Part shown: piece after piece, positions 24,590 through 32,719 of the stretch
Layout: each line of letters begins with the position of its first letter
Numbering within the stretch: position 1 is the stretch's first letter
Source of the DNA: an uncultured Campylobacter sp.
GTDB taxonomy: Bacteria > Campylobacterota > Campylobacteria > Campylobacterales > Campylobacteraceae
Direction of reading: 5' to 3'
NCBI GenBank assembly: GCA_937965895.1
Contig: CALCKS010000001.1
Span: 1-36,802 of the forward strand
Length of the DNA: 36,802 nt
Translations under genes and position numbers: made by a program
The notes under the pieces: model-generated
What the model saw: only the letters and a program-made list of their open reading frames with translations
The model's database searches: none
Told to the model about the DNA's origin: nothing

Positions 24590-25588
24590 CTATTTACTGG
24601 CCTCGATCATCTCCAAAAGCCCGTCTTTATCTAGCCAAATTTTATTTTTATCTGAGCTATACTCGAAATTTTCTTCCACGAGATGCCCCTTTTCGCCCAG
24701 CGCGTTTGTGCTAAAGTCGTCGTCTTTGCTCGTAAATTTGATCGACGGGCTGATCACGTAGTGGTCGTCAAACTCGTACGTTAGGTGCGCGTCGTCCTTG
24801 CCGACCATTACTTCGTGCATCTTTTCGCCAGGGCGGATGCCGATTATTTTTACGCCAAGTTGCGGCGCCATGGAGCGAGCAAGCTCGATCATCGTCATTG
24901 ATGGGATTTTTGGGATGAAAATTTCGCCGCCTTTCATACGCTCAAAGTTTTTAATTACGAAATTTACGCCCTGTTCTAGCGTGATCCAAAACCGCGTCAT
25001 ATCAGCGTGCGTGATCGGTAGCTCCTTCGCGCCTTCTGCAATCAGTCTTTTAAATAGCGGTACGACCGAGCCGCGAGAGCCTACGACGTTGCCGTAGCGA
25101 ACTACGCTAAATCGCGTTTTTTTACTACCCGCGATGTTGTTTGCCGCGACGAAAAGTTTATCGCTGGCAAGCTTGGTCGCGCCGTATAAATTTACCGGAT
25201 TGCATGCCTTATCGGTCGAGAGCGCGATGACCTTACTCACGCCGCACTCTAGGGCTGCGTCGATGACGTTTTGCGCGCCGTTGATGTTGGTTTTGATGCA
25301 CTCCATCGGGTTGTATTCTGCGATAGGAACGTGCTTCATGGCTGCTGCGTGGATGACGTAGTCGATGCCGTTCATCGCGGTCATGAGGCGCTTTTCGTCG
25401 CGCACGTCGCCGATGAAAAATCGCATGGCGGGGTCTTTAAAAACCTGCGCCATCTCGTACTGTTTGAGCTCGTCGCGAGAGTAGATAACTAGCCTTTTTG
25501 GTTTAAATTTGTAGAGTAAAATTTCAGCGTATTTTTTGCCGAACGACCCGGTGCCGCCGGTGATGAGAATGGATTTTCCGTTAAACAT
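24590..25588 (-). CDS. pseB: UDP-N-acetylglucosamine 4,6-dehydratase (5-inverting)
   Basis: This is the first step of pseudaminic acid synthesis: UDP-GlcNAc to the 4-keto-6-deoxy-L-arabino sugar. The Rossmann motif GGTGSFG is at residues 11-17. The short-chain dehydrogenase catalytic group appears in the PseB-typical form STDKACNPVNLYGATK, with D126, K127, Y135 and K139. SRDELKQYEM follows the second strand. At 332 aa it has full length. It is the first gene of the cluster; a 222-nt region with leader repeat B separates it from dcd, which is on the same strand. Confidence 0.95.
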   Translation of the reverse strand: MFNGKSILITGGTGSFGKKYAEILLYKFKPKRLVIYSRDELKQYEMAQVFKDPAMRFFIGDVRDEKRLMTAMNGIDYVIHAAAMKHVPIAEYNPMECIKTNINGAQNVIDAALECGVSKVIALSTDKACNPVNLYGATKLASDKLFVAANNIAGSKKTRFSVVRYGNVVGSRGSVVPLFKRLIAEGAKELPITHADMTRFWITLEQGVNFVIKNFERMKGGEIFIPKIPSMTMIELARSMAPQLGVKIIGIRPGEKMHEVMVGKDDAHLTYEFDDHYVISPSIKFTSKDDDFSTNALGEKGHLVEENFEYSSDKNKIWLDKDGLLEMIEASK

Positions 25589-25604
25589 TTATTTTTGCCT
25601 TTCG

Positions 25605-25713
25605 CGGCTCGTTTTTCGCCGTATGTCTTAAATTTAAATTCGCTCAGCCGCACATTTCGTATACGCTCTTTCGCAAATTTTAAATTTGTCTCGCCTAGCT
25701 AAAACGATTCGCC
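25605..25713 (-). repeat. Leader repeat B, upstream of pseB
   Basis: This is the second copy of the intergenic element described at 24420-24535. It begins ~16 nt before the pseB start codon and has the same GCGGCTCGT, TTAAATTTAA, TATACGCT and TCGCAAATTTTAAATTTG blocks in the same order and orientation. The remainder, up to the dcd stop (25811), is A/T-rich with no gene seen. Confidence 0.7.
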
Positions 25714-25810
25714 GTTTATTTAAATTTTATTCAGCCGGAGCAAAAACCGTGCCTTAAATTTGATTCAAAATTTAGCTCGTTAAATTTGTTTAGGTGTGGT
25801 ATTTTTGCTT

Positions 25811-26371
25811 TTACTTCAAAATCCTAGGCAGGGTTATGCCTTCTTGCGCCTGATACTTTCCTTTTTTATCCGCATACGTCACCTCACAAGGCTCGTCACC
25901 CTCGATAAATAGCACCTGCGCGATGCCTTCGTTCGCGTAAATTTTAGCCGGTAGCGGCGTCGTATTTGATATCTCGATCGTGATGTGCCCCTTAAATCCG
26001 GGCTCAAAAGGCGTAACGTTTACGATGATACCGCAACGAGCGTAGGTGCTTTTGCCTAGGCAGATAGCTAGCACGTTATCTGGCATGTTAAAATACTCGA
26101 TTGTGCGCGCTAGAGCGAATGAATTTGGCGGGACGATGCACACATCGCCTTTAAAGTCCACTACGTTTTTCTCGTCGAAATTTTTCGGATCGACCACGGT
26201 ACCGCCGATATTTGTAAAGATTTTAAACTCGTCGCCCACGCGGATATCGTAGCCGTAGCTAGACACTCCGTAGCTAACCACGCCGCGTCCGACTTGCTCC
26301 TCGGCAAACGGCACTATCATCGCCTTTTCGTGCGACATTTTGCGTATCCAGGCGTCAGATTTTAGCCCCAT
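25811..26371 (-). CDS. dcd: dCTP deaminase
   Basis: It deaminates dCTP to dUTP, feeding thymidylate synthesis in the cytoplasm. The 186-aa protein has the trimeric dUTPase-like fold signatures: SYGYDIRVG near residue 38, GKSTYARCG at 106-114, and PFEPGFKGHITIEISN at ~121-136, which contains the expected catalytic Glu. It is a housekeeping gene, and its strand and position allow some read-through into pseB. The start ATG is preceded by an AAAGGT ribosome site. Confidence 0.95.
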   Translation of the reverse strand: MGLKSDAWIRKMSHEKAMIVPFAEEQVGRGVVSYGVSSYGYDIRVGDEFKIFTNIGGTVVDPKNFDEKNVVDFKGDVCIVPPNSFALARTIEYFNMPDNVLAICLGKSTYARCGIIVNVTPFEPGFKGHITIEISNTTPLPAKIYANEGIAQVLFIEGDEPCEVTYADKKGKYQAQEGITLPRILK

Positions 26372-26398
26372 TTTTTACCTTTATTTTAAATTTACGCG

Positions 26399-26407
26399 AT
26401 TATAACA
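26399..26407 (-). promoter_or_regulatory. Extended -10 promoter of dcd
   Basis: On the minus strand TGTTATAAT is an extended -10, with TATAAT being the complement of 26399-26404. It is followed by the dcd ATG ~28 nt downstream. The rest of the 193-bp divergent region is A/T-rich. Confidence 0.7.
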
Positions 26408-26522
26408 TAATTTAAATTTACGTAAAATTTGAGTGCCGTTTTACACCAAAATTTATCAAATTTGAATACGTTATCAGCAAATTTTCTTATTTTTTATAAT
26501 TAATTTTTAAATTAAAGCAAAG

Positions 26523-26528
26523 TATAAT
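26523..26528 (+). promoter_or_regulatory. -10 element of the autotransporter gene
   Basis: A TATAAT hexamer lies 36 nt before the ATG at 26565 in an A/T-rich tract. The ribosome site AAAGGA is at 26554-26559. No clear -35 is visible. Confidence 0.6.
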
Positions 26529-26564
26529 AACATATTTTAAATTCTCTTAAACGAAAGGAAAATA

Positions 26565-29500
26565 ATGCATTCAAACACGTCGCGTAAATTTGCAAATTTA
26601 CGCAGTAACAAGGGCTCAAATTTGCCTCTTTCGGCGCTCACCTGTTTGCTATTAGCCGCAAGCGGAGCTTATGCTTACACCGAGGCCGGAGTATCCGGAA
26701 ATACTTCTAGCTGGGAGAGTGCGGAGTATAAAAAAGACTGGGGACTAGTCTCTATGAACGCCTCCACGGCTTACGCTCTAGGCTTTAACGGTAGCGGAAC
26801 AAAGATCGGCGTCATGGACTCTGGCGTACTTTTGAGCCATCCCGAGTTTCAAGACGGTAGGATTCATGTCGTAAAAACTATCGGCAACTATAGCAAAAAC
26901 GGCATGAGATACCCTGACGCTGCGCTAGGAAACGGCCCGATAGATAAAAATCAGCCAGTAAAAGACGGCAAGCGAAATTTTAATAAAAACGACAACGGCG
27001 TGTTTAAAAAAGGTGAAGCTTTTAACGACGACGGTAGTTGGGTAAGGGGCGTAAACGACGCTCATGGCACCCACGTGGGCGGTACGATGGCGGCTAGTAG
27101 AGACGGTAGCGGCATGCACGGCGTGGCGTTTGGCGCACAACTATACTCCGCAAATACCGGCGGCAACGACAACATGACGTATGGACCAAACCAAGACTAC
27201 AACTATTTCTTAAAAGGCTACACTGCCTTGGCTGACGCGGGCGCAAAGGTGATAAACAATAGCTGGGGTTCTAATAGGCGCGTAAATTCGTCTTTTGTGG
27301 GCGCACTGGGATATAAGCCTACTTATGGCTGGCGAGCCGTACCAGAATACGATGTTGAGTTTTACGATGTGACGGTAGCCAATCAAACTACCGCAGCAAA
27401 AGACCATATAAATTTAAAAGATATGAACGAGGCCAAAAAGGCTTATTATCAGTTCGTAACTAGCGGCGAAAAAAGCTTCTTGGACGCGGCTTACGAAGTA
27501 GCGGTAAAAAGAGGGGTTATCCAGGTATTTACGGCAGGAAACAGGAGCCTAATGGCCGAATCTTTCACGCGTGCGGCATTGCCTTATTTTAGGCCGGATG
27601 CCGAGGATTATTGGGTTAACGTTACCGGCCAAACGGGTGCGGATGGCTATCCTAATGATTCTAACGAATACATAAGAGGACATAAGGCGTCATCGGATAT
27701 TCAGGAATTTAACCTTGCCGGACACTCGAAGTGGTGGACGATCGCAGCTCCGGCCGAAGAGATTTATTCCGCATACGTCGAGCTTACCGACAATGCAACA
27801 TACGGCAAAGCTATATATAAATCATCGGGCGGTACTTCTATGGCCGCTCCTCACGTTAGCGGAGCCTTGGGCGTCATAATGCAGCGCTATCCGTACATGA
27901 GTATGCCTCAGATTAGAGAAACGATGCTAACTACGGCTAGACAAAGGACGCTAAGAGCCGGTCACGGTGCAGGCGGTATGCTAGAGCGTTGGGGTAGCGA
28001 CGGCGAGGGCGTACCTAGTAACGTCTGGGGCTGGGGCATACTCGACCTTGGTAAAGCGATGTTTGGTCCTGGGCAATTCTTAGGAAACTTTGACGTTACA
28101 ATGAATCAAGACGATATCTGGACAAATAACATCTCAGACGTCGCTATCAAATTTAGAAAAACCGAGGATGATAGCGACGCTGCGGCTTGGGCGGCTAGAA
28201 AAGCGGCTCTTAACGCCAAGTCAAATTTGAGCGCGGAAGAAAAAGCCGAGATGACCTTTGAAACTGCAAGAGAGCAGGCTAGGGTCGCAAGGGCGGCGGA
28301 GGGCTATGAAGGCTCGCTAACTAAAAGAGGAGACGGCGCTTTGACTCTCGCCGGAGATAATAGCTTTACCGGAGCGGTAAATATATACGGCGGTAAAATC
28401 TCGGCCTTAAATCAATCAATCTCTTCTTCAAGAAGCATAAACGTCTATAAGGGCGGCGAATTTGAGGTTTTAAATGCTCTTACTTACCAAACTCCAAGTG
28501 CCGGCGGTTTTGTAAGCACTACCAAGGCAAGCGACGCTACGCAAGTTAACGCCGTTATAAACGCGGGTGGCGCATTTGTAGTTAATGACGGCGCTCATAA
28601 TCTAAATTTAACATTTAAAGAGGGCTCTTTATTAAAGGCTGCATTGCTATCAAACGCCGAGCTTGCAAATTTGGCGGCAAATCCGACTCTAAAGAAAACC
28701 ATAAATGCGAGCGGGAACTTCGCGGGCGTAAATTTAGCTAACGTCGAGGATAGCTATGCGTTCTTTAAAACCACTAAAGAAACTGTTAGCGGCTCAAATT
28801 TAGCTCTTTCTTTACAAAAAGGCAAAAGCATGGAGGAGGTAGCGTCTACTAGTGCCGAGAAGTCGTTTGCTAGATTGGTCGAGGCAAATCCTAGCAGCGC
28901 TATTTATTCGTCTATGCTAGGAGCCACTAATAGCGTAGCGGCGGCATACTTCGGCGCGTTTTCAAACGATCTAGACTTTAAAGCGCAAAACAACTCCGCT
29001 ATAGACTCGTTTATGCTAGCAAATTCTGTTAAAAACAAAAACGGTGCTAAAAGAGCCGATATCGACACGGGAGTCGAGCTTTGGTTGCTTAGCAGCGCAA
29101 GCAGAGTTACTTCTGACAATAACGCCGGCGGCAGACTGGGCACGAACGCATTTACAAATCTAGTGGGCGTTGATTTTCTGGTAGGCGATAGCTCAAAAGC
29201 AGGCGTATTCGTAGGCCTTGGCAAAACAAACCACAAGCTAGGCGATAGCAAAGCGGTAAAAAGCAAAGACGCGCATGCGGGTATCTACGGCGATATAGGA
29301 CTTGATCCTATCAAAATCAGCCTAGGCGCTATCTACTCAAAATTTGATCAAGAAAAAAGAGTCGTTAACTCATACGCCCCTTTGGCTTACGAGTATAAAG
29401 ACGCCGATGCGTCAGCTATCAGTGCATTTGCCCAGATCGCCTATACAGGGCTAAGCTATGAAAACGGTTTTAGTCTGGAGCCTTATGCAGGGCTAACCTA

Positions 29501-29873
29501 TATCCGCTTTAAAAACGACGACGTAGCAAATTCTTTGGTGCAGATCAGAAACGAGGATAGAGATTTACAAGTCGCAAGCGTGGGCGTAAAACCTAGTATT
29601 GCATTTACCATGGACGGCGTAGGCTTAATCGCAAAAGCCGATATAGCCTATAACCGCTTCCTAGGCGATAAAACTCCGAGCGCTCATATGAATGTAACAG
29701 GCCTTGGTGCAACTAAACTAGAGGGCGAAAAGCTAAAGGATCTAGCCGCTACCGAGCTTGGTATCGAGGCTGCGTTTACCAGAAATTTTAGAGTCGGCCT
29801 TAGCTATGTTGGAGCATACGGCAGCAACGTAAAATCAAACGGCGTAAACGCCAAATTTAGTTGGGCGTTTTAG
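26565..29873 (+). CDS. Subtilisin-family (S8) serine protease autotransporter
   Basis: This is a predicted type V-secreted surface protease of 1102 aa. An extended signal peptide ends near residue 37 (SGAYA). The S8 domain spans ~60-500, with Asp85 (GVMDSG), His167 (NDAHGTHVGG), oxyanion Asn326 (TAGN) and Ser425 (GGTSMAAPH), so the catalytic set is complete. An insert of ~100 residues sits between the His and Ser motifs. A passenger-associated repeat (KRGDGALTLAGDNSFTG) lies at 584-612. The C-terminal ~270 residues form the autotransporter barrel and end in Phe (SWAF). The mature part has no cysteine. Substrates are unknown; processing of nearby surface proteins is possible but unproven. Confidence 0.93.
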   Translation: MHSNTSRKFANLRSNKGSNLPLSALTCLLLAASGAYAYTEAGVSGNTSSWESAEYKKDWGLVSMNASTAYALGFNGSGTKIGVMDSGVLLSHPEFQDGRIHVVKTIGNYSKNGMRYPDAALGNGPIDKNQPVKDGKRNFNKNDNGVFKKGEAFNDDGSWVRGVNDAHGTHVGGTMAASRDGSGMHGVAFGAQLYSANTGGNDNMTYGPNQDYNYFLKGYTALADAGAKVINNSWGSNRRVNSSFVGALGYKPTYGWRAVPEYDVEFYDVTVANQTTAAKDHINLKDMNEAKKAYYQFVTSGEKSFLDAAYEVAVKRGVIQVFTAGNRSLMAESFTRAALPYFRPDAEDYWVNVTGQTGADGYPNDSNEYIRGHKASSDIQEFNLAGHSKWWTIAAPAEEIYSAYVELTDNATYGKAIYKSSGGTSMAAPHVSGALGVIMQRYPYMSMPQIRETMLTTARQRTLRAGHGAGGMLERWGSDGEGVPSNVWGWGILDLGKAMFGPGQFLGNFDVTMNQDDIWTNNISDVAIKFRKTEDDSDAAAWAARKAALNAKSNLSAEEKAEMTFETAREQARVARAAEGYEGSLTKRGDGALTLAGDNSFTGAVNIYGGKISALNQSISSSRSINVYKGGEFEVLNALTYQTPSAGGFVSTTKASDATQVNAVINAGGAFVVNDGAHNLNLTFKEGSLLKAALLSNAELANLAANPTLKKTINASGNFAGVNLANVEDSYAFFKTTKETVSGSNLALSLQKGKSMEEVASTSAEKSFARLVEANPSSAIYSSMLGATNSVAAAYFGAFSNDLDFKAQNNSAIDSFMLANSVKNKNGAKRADIDTGVELWLLSSASRVTSDNNAGGRLGTNAFTNLVGVDFLVGDSSKAGVFVGLGKTNHKLGDSKAVKSKDAHAGIYGDIGLDPIKISLGAIYSKFDQEKRVVNSYAPLAYEYKDADASAISAFAQIAYTGLSYENGFSLEPYAGLTYIRFKNDDVANSLVQIRNEDRDLQVASVGVKPSIAFTMDGVGLIAKADIAYNRFLGDKTPSAHMNVTGLGATKLEGEKLKDLAATELGIEAAFTRNFRVGLSYVGAYGSNVKSNGVNAKFSWAF

Positions 29874-29905
29874 TCTTTTGGATTAAAAGCTTAAATTTGC
29901 CTAGA

Positions 29906-29929
29906 GCGAGCTAAATTTACTTAGCTCGC
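29906..29929. terminator. Hairpin downstream of the autotransporter gene
   Basis: GCGAGCTAA (29906-29914) pairs perfectly with TTAGCTCGC (29921-29929) around a 6-nt loop, 32 nt after the stop codon. There is no U-tract, so termination efficiency is uncertain. Confidence 0.5.
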
Positions 29930-29958
29930 GACGGGTTTAAATTTGACTTTGTAAATTT

Positions 29959-29998
29959 GCCGCATTTTGGAGATAGAAATTTGTCTCGAAAATGCGGC
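29959..29998. repeat. Second strong inverted repeat in the 299-bp gap after the autotransporter
   Basis: GCCGCATTTT (29959-29968) pairs with AAAATGCGGC (29989-29998), with additional GAGA/TCTC pairing inside. No poly-U follows on either strand. The rest of the gap to 30172 shows no gene. Confidence 0.6.
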
Positions 29999-30172
29999 TT
30001 AAAAAATTAAGCGGATAGATACGACTTGCGCCGCCGCTTGTAAGATCTCTTAACGTCTACTTCGATATTTTAGTAATTACGTCTTAAAAAACTACAAATG
30101 CGGTTTGGCAAAGCAAGAGAAGTCGTGATTAGCGTCCCGTTAATCAGCAAGAAACCGACCGCGGATCTAACG

Positions 30173-31012
30173 CTAGTAGCCTTTTTCGTTTAGCTTTCTG
30201 TAACTATCACATCCTAACTGAAGTCCTAAATCACAAGCCTTGCCATAATATTGTTTTGCAGTGGAAAAATTTTGCCTTACACCTTGACCGTTTTCGTATA
30301 CTAAGCCTAAGCCTAAGCAGCCCCCAACATTTCCCCCATCACAAGCTTTTTGATATAGCTCAGCAGCTTTTTGGTAATTTTGTTTTACACCTTGACCGTT
30401 TTTGTATAAAACCCCTAAGTTAAAGCAACCCCTAAGCTCTCCCCCTTCACAAACTTTTTGATATAGCTCAGCAGCTTTTTGGTAATCTTGTTTTACACCT
30501 TGACCTTCTTTGTATAAAAGCCCTAAGTTAAAGCAACCCAAAAAATTTCCCTCATCACAACCTTTTTGATAAAGCTGGGCAGCTTTTTGGTAATCTTGTT
30601 TTACACCTTGACCTTCGTCGTATAAAAGCCCTAAGTTAGAGCAACCCTCAGCATTTCCACCATCACAAGCTTTTTGATAAAACTGGGCAGCTTTTTGGTA
30701 ATCTTGTTTTACACCTTGACCTTCGTCGTACAAAAGCCCTAAGTTAAAGCAACCCTTAGCATTCCCCCCATCACAAGCTTTTTGATAAAACTGGGCTGCT
30801 TTTTGGTAATCTTGTTTTACACCTTGACCTTTTTGGTATAAAATTCCTAAGCCTAAGCAACCCCTAACCTCTCCACTATCACAAGCTTTTTGATATAGCT
30901 CAGCAGCTTTTTGGTAGTCACCTTTATAGTAAGCTTCGTTTCCCAATTCAGTAAGATCTTTGGAAAATCCAACAGAAAACAAAACGACGAGTAAAACAAA
31001 AACTCTTTTCAT
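30173..31012 (-). CDS. Secreted cysteine-rich Sel1-repeat (Hcp-like) protein, 7 repeats
   Basis: This protein of 279 aa starts with a signal peptide (RVFVLLVVLFSVGFS). Seven Sel1/TPR-like repeats of 36 residues follow, each of the form DYQKAAxxYQKACDxGNxxGC, the last one degenerate. Each repeat has a Cys-x7-Cys pair, which in Helicobacter Hcp proteins forms a disulphide-stapled helical hairpin. A periplasmic or secreted scaffold role is inferred; no catalytic motif is visible. It is a paralog of the next gene, sharing signal peptide, leader and promoter region. Its ribosome site has a change at 31021 that turns AAGGAG into AATGAG. Adjacent repeats are nearly identical at the DNA level, so copy number may vary. 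Confidence 0.88.
   Translation of the reverse strand: MKRVFVLLVVLFSVGFSKDLTELGNEAYYKGDYQKAAELYQKACDSGEVRGCLGLGILYQKGQGVKQDYQKAAQFYQKACDGGNAKGCFNLGLLYDEGQGVKQDYQKAAQFYQKACDGGNAEGCSNLGLLYDEGQGVKQDYQKAAQLYQKGCDEGNFLGCFNLGLLYKEGQGVKQDYQKAAELYQKVCEGGELRGCFNLGVLYKNGQGVKQNYQKAAELYQKACDGGNVGGCLGLGLVYENGQGVRQNFSTAKQYYGKACDLGLQLGCDSYRKLNEKGY
30245..30920. repeat. In-frame tandem repeats of 108 bp inside the Sel1 gene
   Basis: Six to seven 108-bp units encode the 36-residue Sel1 repeats. Long identical blocks (for example AGCTTTTTGGTAATCTTG) recur in each unit. Such arrays can expand or contract in frame by slippage or recombination. Confidence 0.85.
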
Positions 31013-31041
31013 CTCTACTCATTTATATATAAAATATTTAA

Positions 31042-31047
31042 ATTATA
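31042..31047 (-). promoter_or_regulatory. -10 element of the 7-repeat Sel1 gene
   Basis: On the minus strand, TATAAT sits in a leader shared with the paralog's upstream region (31609-31680). The expected start leaves a ~25-nt leader. Confidence 0.6.
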
Positions 31048-31209
31048 TTTTGTCTTTTTTGGCTTAGATTGTTATTAATAATTTTTCAAACTAGCAAAAT
31101 CTAAAATACTTTTATCGGCCTCAACTAGTTTTCAAATTTGGATGATTATCTTCATCGTCGCGACTTCTATAATGCTATGGTTTGCGGTTTAGATATTTAT
31201 AGCAACCGT

Positions 31210-31608
31210 TTATTTGGTTAGTTCTTTTAAATTATTGCAACCATTGGCCTTTCCCATATCGCAGGCTTTTTTATAAAGCTGGGCCGCTTTTTGATAGTCT
31301 TGTTCTACGCCCTGACCGTTTTTATATAAAGTTCCTAAAACGCCGCAACCCAAAGCCTCTCCGCCATTGCAGGCTTTTTGATAAAAGTGGGCTGCTTTTT
31401 GATAATCTTGTTTTACGCCTATACCGTTTTTGTATAAAATTCCTAAACCGCCGCAACCCAAAGCATTTCCCTCGTCACAAGCCTTTTGCCATAAATCTAA
31501 TGTTTTTTGGTAGTCGCCCTTATTATAAGCTTCTGCTCCTAGCTTCGTAAGATTTTCGGAAAATCCAACGGAAAATAAAACGGCAAGTAAAACAAAAACT
31601 CTTTTCAT
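31210..31608 (-). CDS. Secreted cysteine-rich Sel1-repeat (Hcp-like) protein, 3 repeats
   Basis: This shorter paralog (132 aa) has the same type of signal peptide and three Sel1-type repeats with Cys-x7-Cys pairs. The ribosome site is a clean AAGGAG, unlike its neighbour's. It ends in a lysine-rich tail after the third repeat, so it looks like a complete short member rather than a truncated one. Function is unknown beyond the likely periplasmic or secreted scaffold role. It is not in an operon with the 7-repeat gene: a 197-nt gap with a promoter separates them. Confidence 0.85.
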   Translation of the reverse strand: MKRVFVLLAVLFSVGFSENLTKLGAEAYNKGDYQKTLDLWQKACDEGNALGCGGLGILYKNGIGVKQDYQKAAHFYQKACNGGEALGCGVLGTLYKNGQGVEQDYQKAAQLYKKACDMGKANGCNNLKELTK

Positions 31609-31637
31609 CTCTACTCCTTTATATATAAAATATTTAA

Positions 31638-31643
31638 ATTGTA
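31638..31643 (-). promoter_or_regulatory. -10 element of the 3-repeat Sel1 gene
   Basis: On the minus strand this reads TACAAT, where the paralog has TATAAT, within an otherwise nearly identical upstream sequence of ~70 bp. Confidence 0.5.
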
Positions 31644-31835
31644 TTTTGTCTTTTTTGGGCTTAGATTGTTATTAATTATTTTGGCTCGAGATAAACTAAG
31701 CGGATTTTAGCCGCGACGGTATCATATCTAAATGTTACTTTGCTACGTTTTACCTACAAGAACGCGGTTTTCATCGCAACTTACCGGCGCTTATATCGGC
31801 ATTAAATTCTGCCGAATAAATTTAAAAACCATGTT

Positions 31836-31862
31836 TATTATTTTATGCGGATGTAAATAATA
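31836..31862 (+). promoter_or_regulatory. Inverted repeat upstream of nikK, candidate metal-regulator (NikR-like) operator
   Basis: TATTATTT (31836-31843) and AAATAATA (31855-31862) form perfect 8-bp arms separated by 11 nt. It lies upstream of the -10-like sites TATACT (31879-31884) and TACAAT (31934-31939). Half-sites resemble the Helicobacter NikR consensus, but the TRWYA half-site spacing is 17 rather than 15. The remainder of the 364-bp gap (31609-31972) has no gene. Confidence 0.4.
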
Positions 31863-31972
31863 CCAAAATATTTTTCTTATACTTTAAATATGATTTATCT
31901 CAAAAATTTAATAAACAATAAGCTTTACGGGGGTACAATTTCATTTAACAAATACCTTCAAAAGGAGCAAAA

Positions 31973-32719
31973 ATGAAAATCAAGTCTTTGGCGCTTATGC
32001 TTTTGGGCGTTAGCGCTTATGCGCATTTTGGTATGGTCGTACTGTCAAATTCGACCATAGACGACGAGAAAGAGGCGAATTTGCAGATTACTTACAAATT
32101 TAGCCATCCTTTTGAGGGCGATATGATGAACCTGACCCTTCCAAACGAGGCGGGCGTTTTTATAAACGGTAAAAAAGAGGCGATAAAAGACCTAAAAGAG
32201 CTTAAAGAGGATAAATTTAGCTACTTTACGGCTAGCTACGACGTAAAAGAGCCTGGCATTTATCAGTTTTATATGGATCCAAAGCCCTATTTCGAGCCTG
32301 CGGAGGATAAATTTATAAGGCACATAACAAAAACCGTCGTCGATGCCTACGGCTACGGCGAGGGCTGGGATAAACCGGCCGGACTAAAAGCCGAGATAGT
32401 GCCGCTAACGCGTCCGTATGGGCTTTATAAGGGAAATTTGTTCTCAGGCGTGGTTTATTATAAAGGAAAACCCGCTAAAAACGTAACCGTCGAGGTAGAG
32501 TACTATAATACCAAAGGACTAAAAGCTCCGTCCGATGCGCACGTAACTCAGGTCGTAAACACCAACGAGCAGGGTGAATTTAGCTTTGCGATGCCGCTTG
32601 AGGGCTGGTGGGGATTTGCCGCTCTGATAGACGACGACCAAAAGATAAAACACGAGGGCAAAGAGTATCCAGTGGAGCTTGGAGCCGTCATCTGGGTGCA
32701 AACTAAAGAGTATAAATAA
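31973..32719 (+). CDS. nikK: Nickel (or cobalt) ECF transporter accessory protein NikK, DUF4198 family
   Basis: This periplasmic protein (248 aa) is thought to collect Ni2+ (or Co2+) for the membrane transporter. The signal peptide is residues 1-17, with predicted cleavage after AYA giving a mature N-terminal His-Phe-Gly. Beta-rich domains carry further His residues (SHPFEG, RHITK, DAHVTQ) and the late motif GWWGFAALIDD, typical of DUF4198 proteins. The ribosome site AAGGAG precedes the ATG. It is the first gene of the five-gene transporter operon; the next start follows its stop directly. Nickel is preferred over cobalt because no cobalamin genes are nearby, but the metal is not proven. Confidence 0.85.
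   Translation: MKIKSLALMLLGVSAYAHFGMVVLSNSTIDDEKEANLQITYKFSHPFEGDMMNLTLPNEAGVFINGKKEAIKDLKELKEDKFSYFTASYDVKEPGIYQFYMDPKPYFEPAEDKFIRHITKTVVDAYGYGEGWDKPAGLKAEIVPLTRPYGLYKGNLFSGVVYYKGKPAKNVTVEVEYYNTKGLKAPSDAHVTQVVNTNEQGEFSFAMPLEGWWGFAALIDDDQKIKHEGKEYPVELGAVIWVQTKEYK

Noticed and set aside
30245..30920. Regularly spaced repeats resembling a CRISPR array
   Set aside because: The 108-bp units are coding in frame and give 36-residue Sel1 repeats throughout. There are no short repeats with unique spacers.
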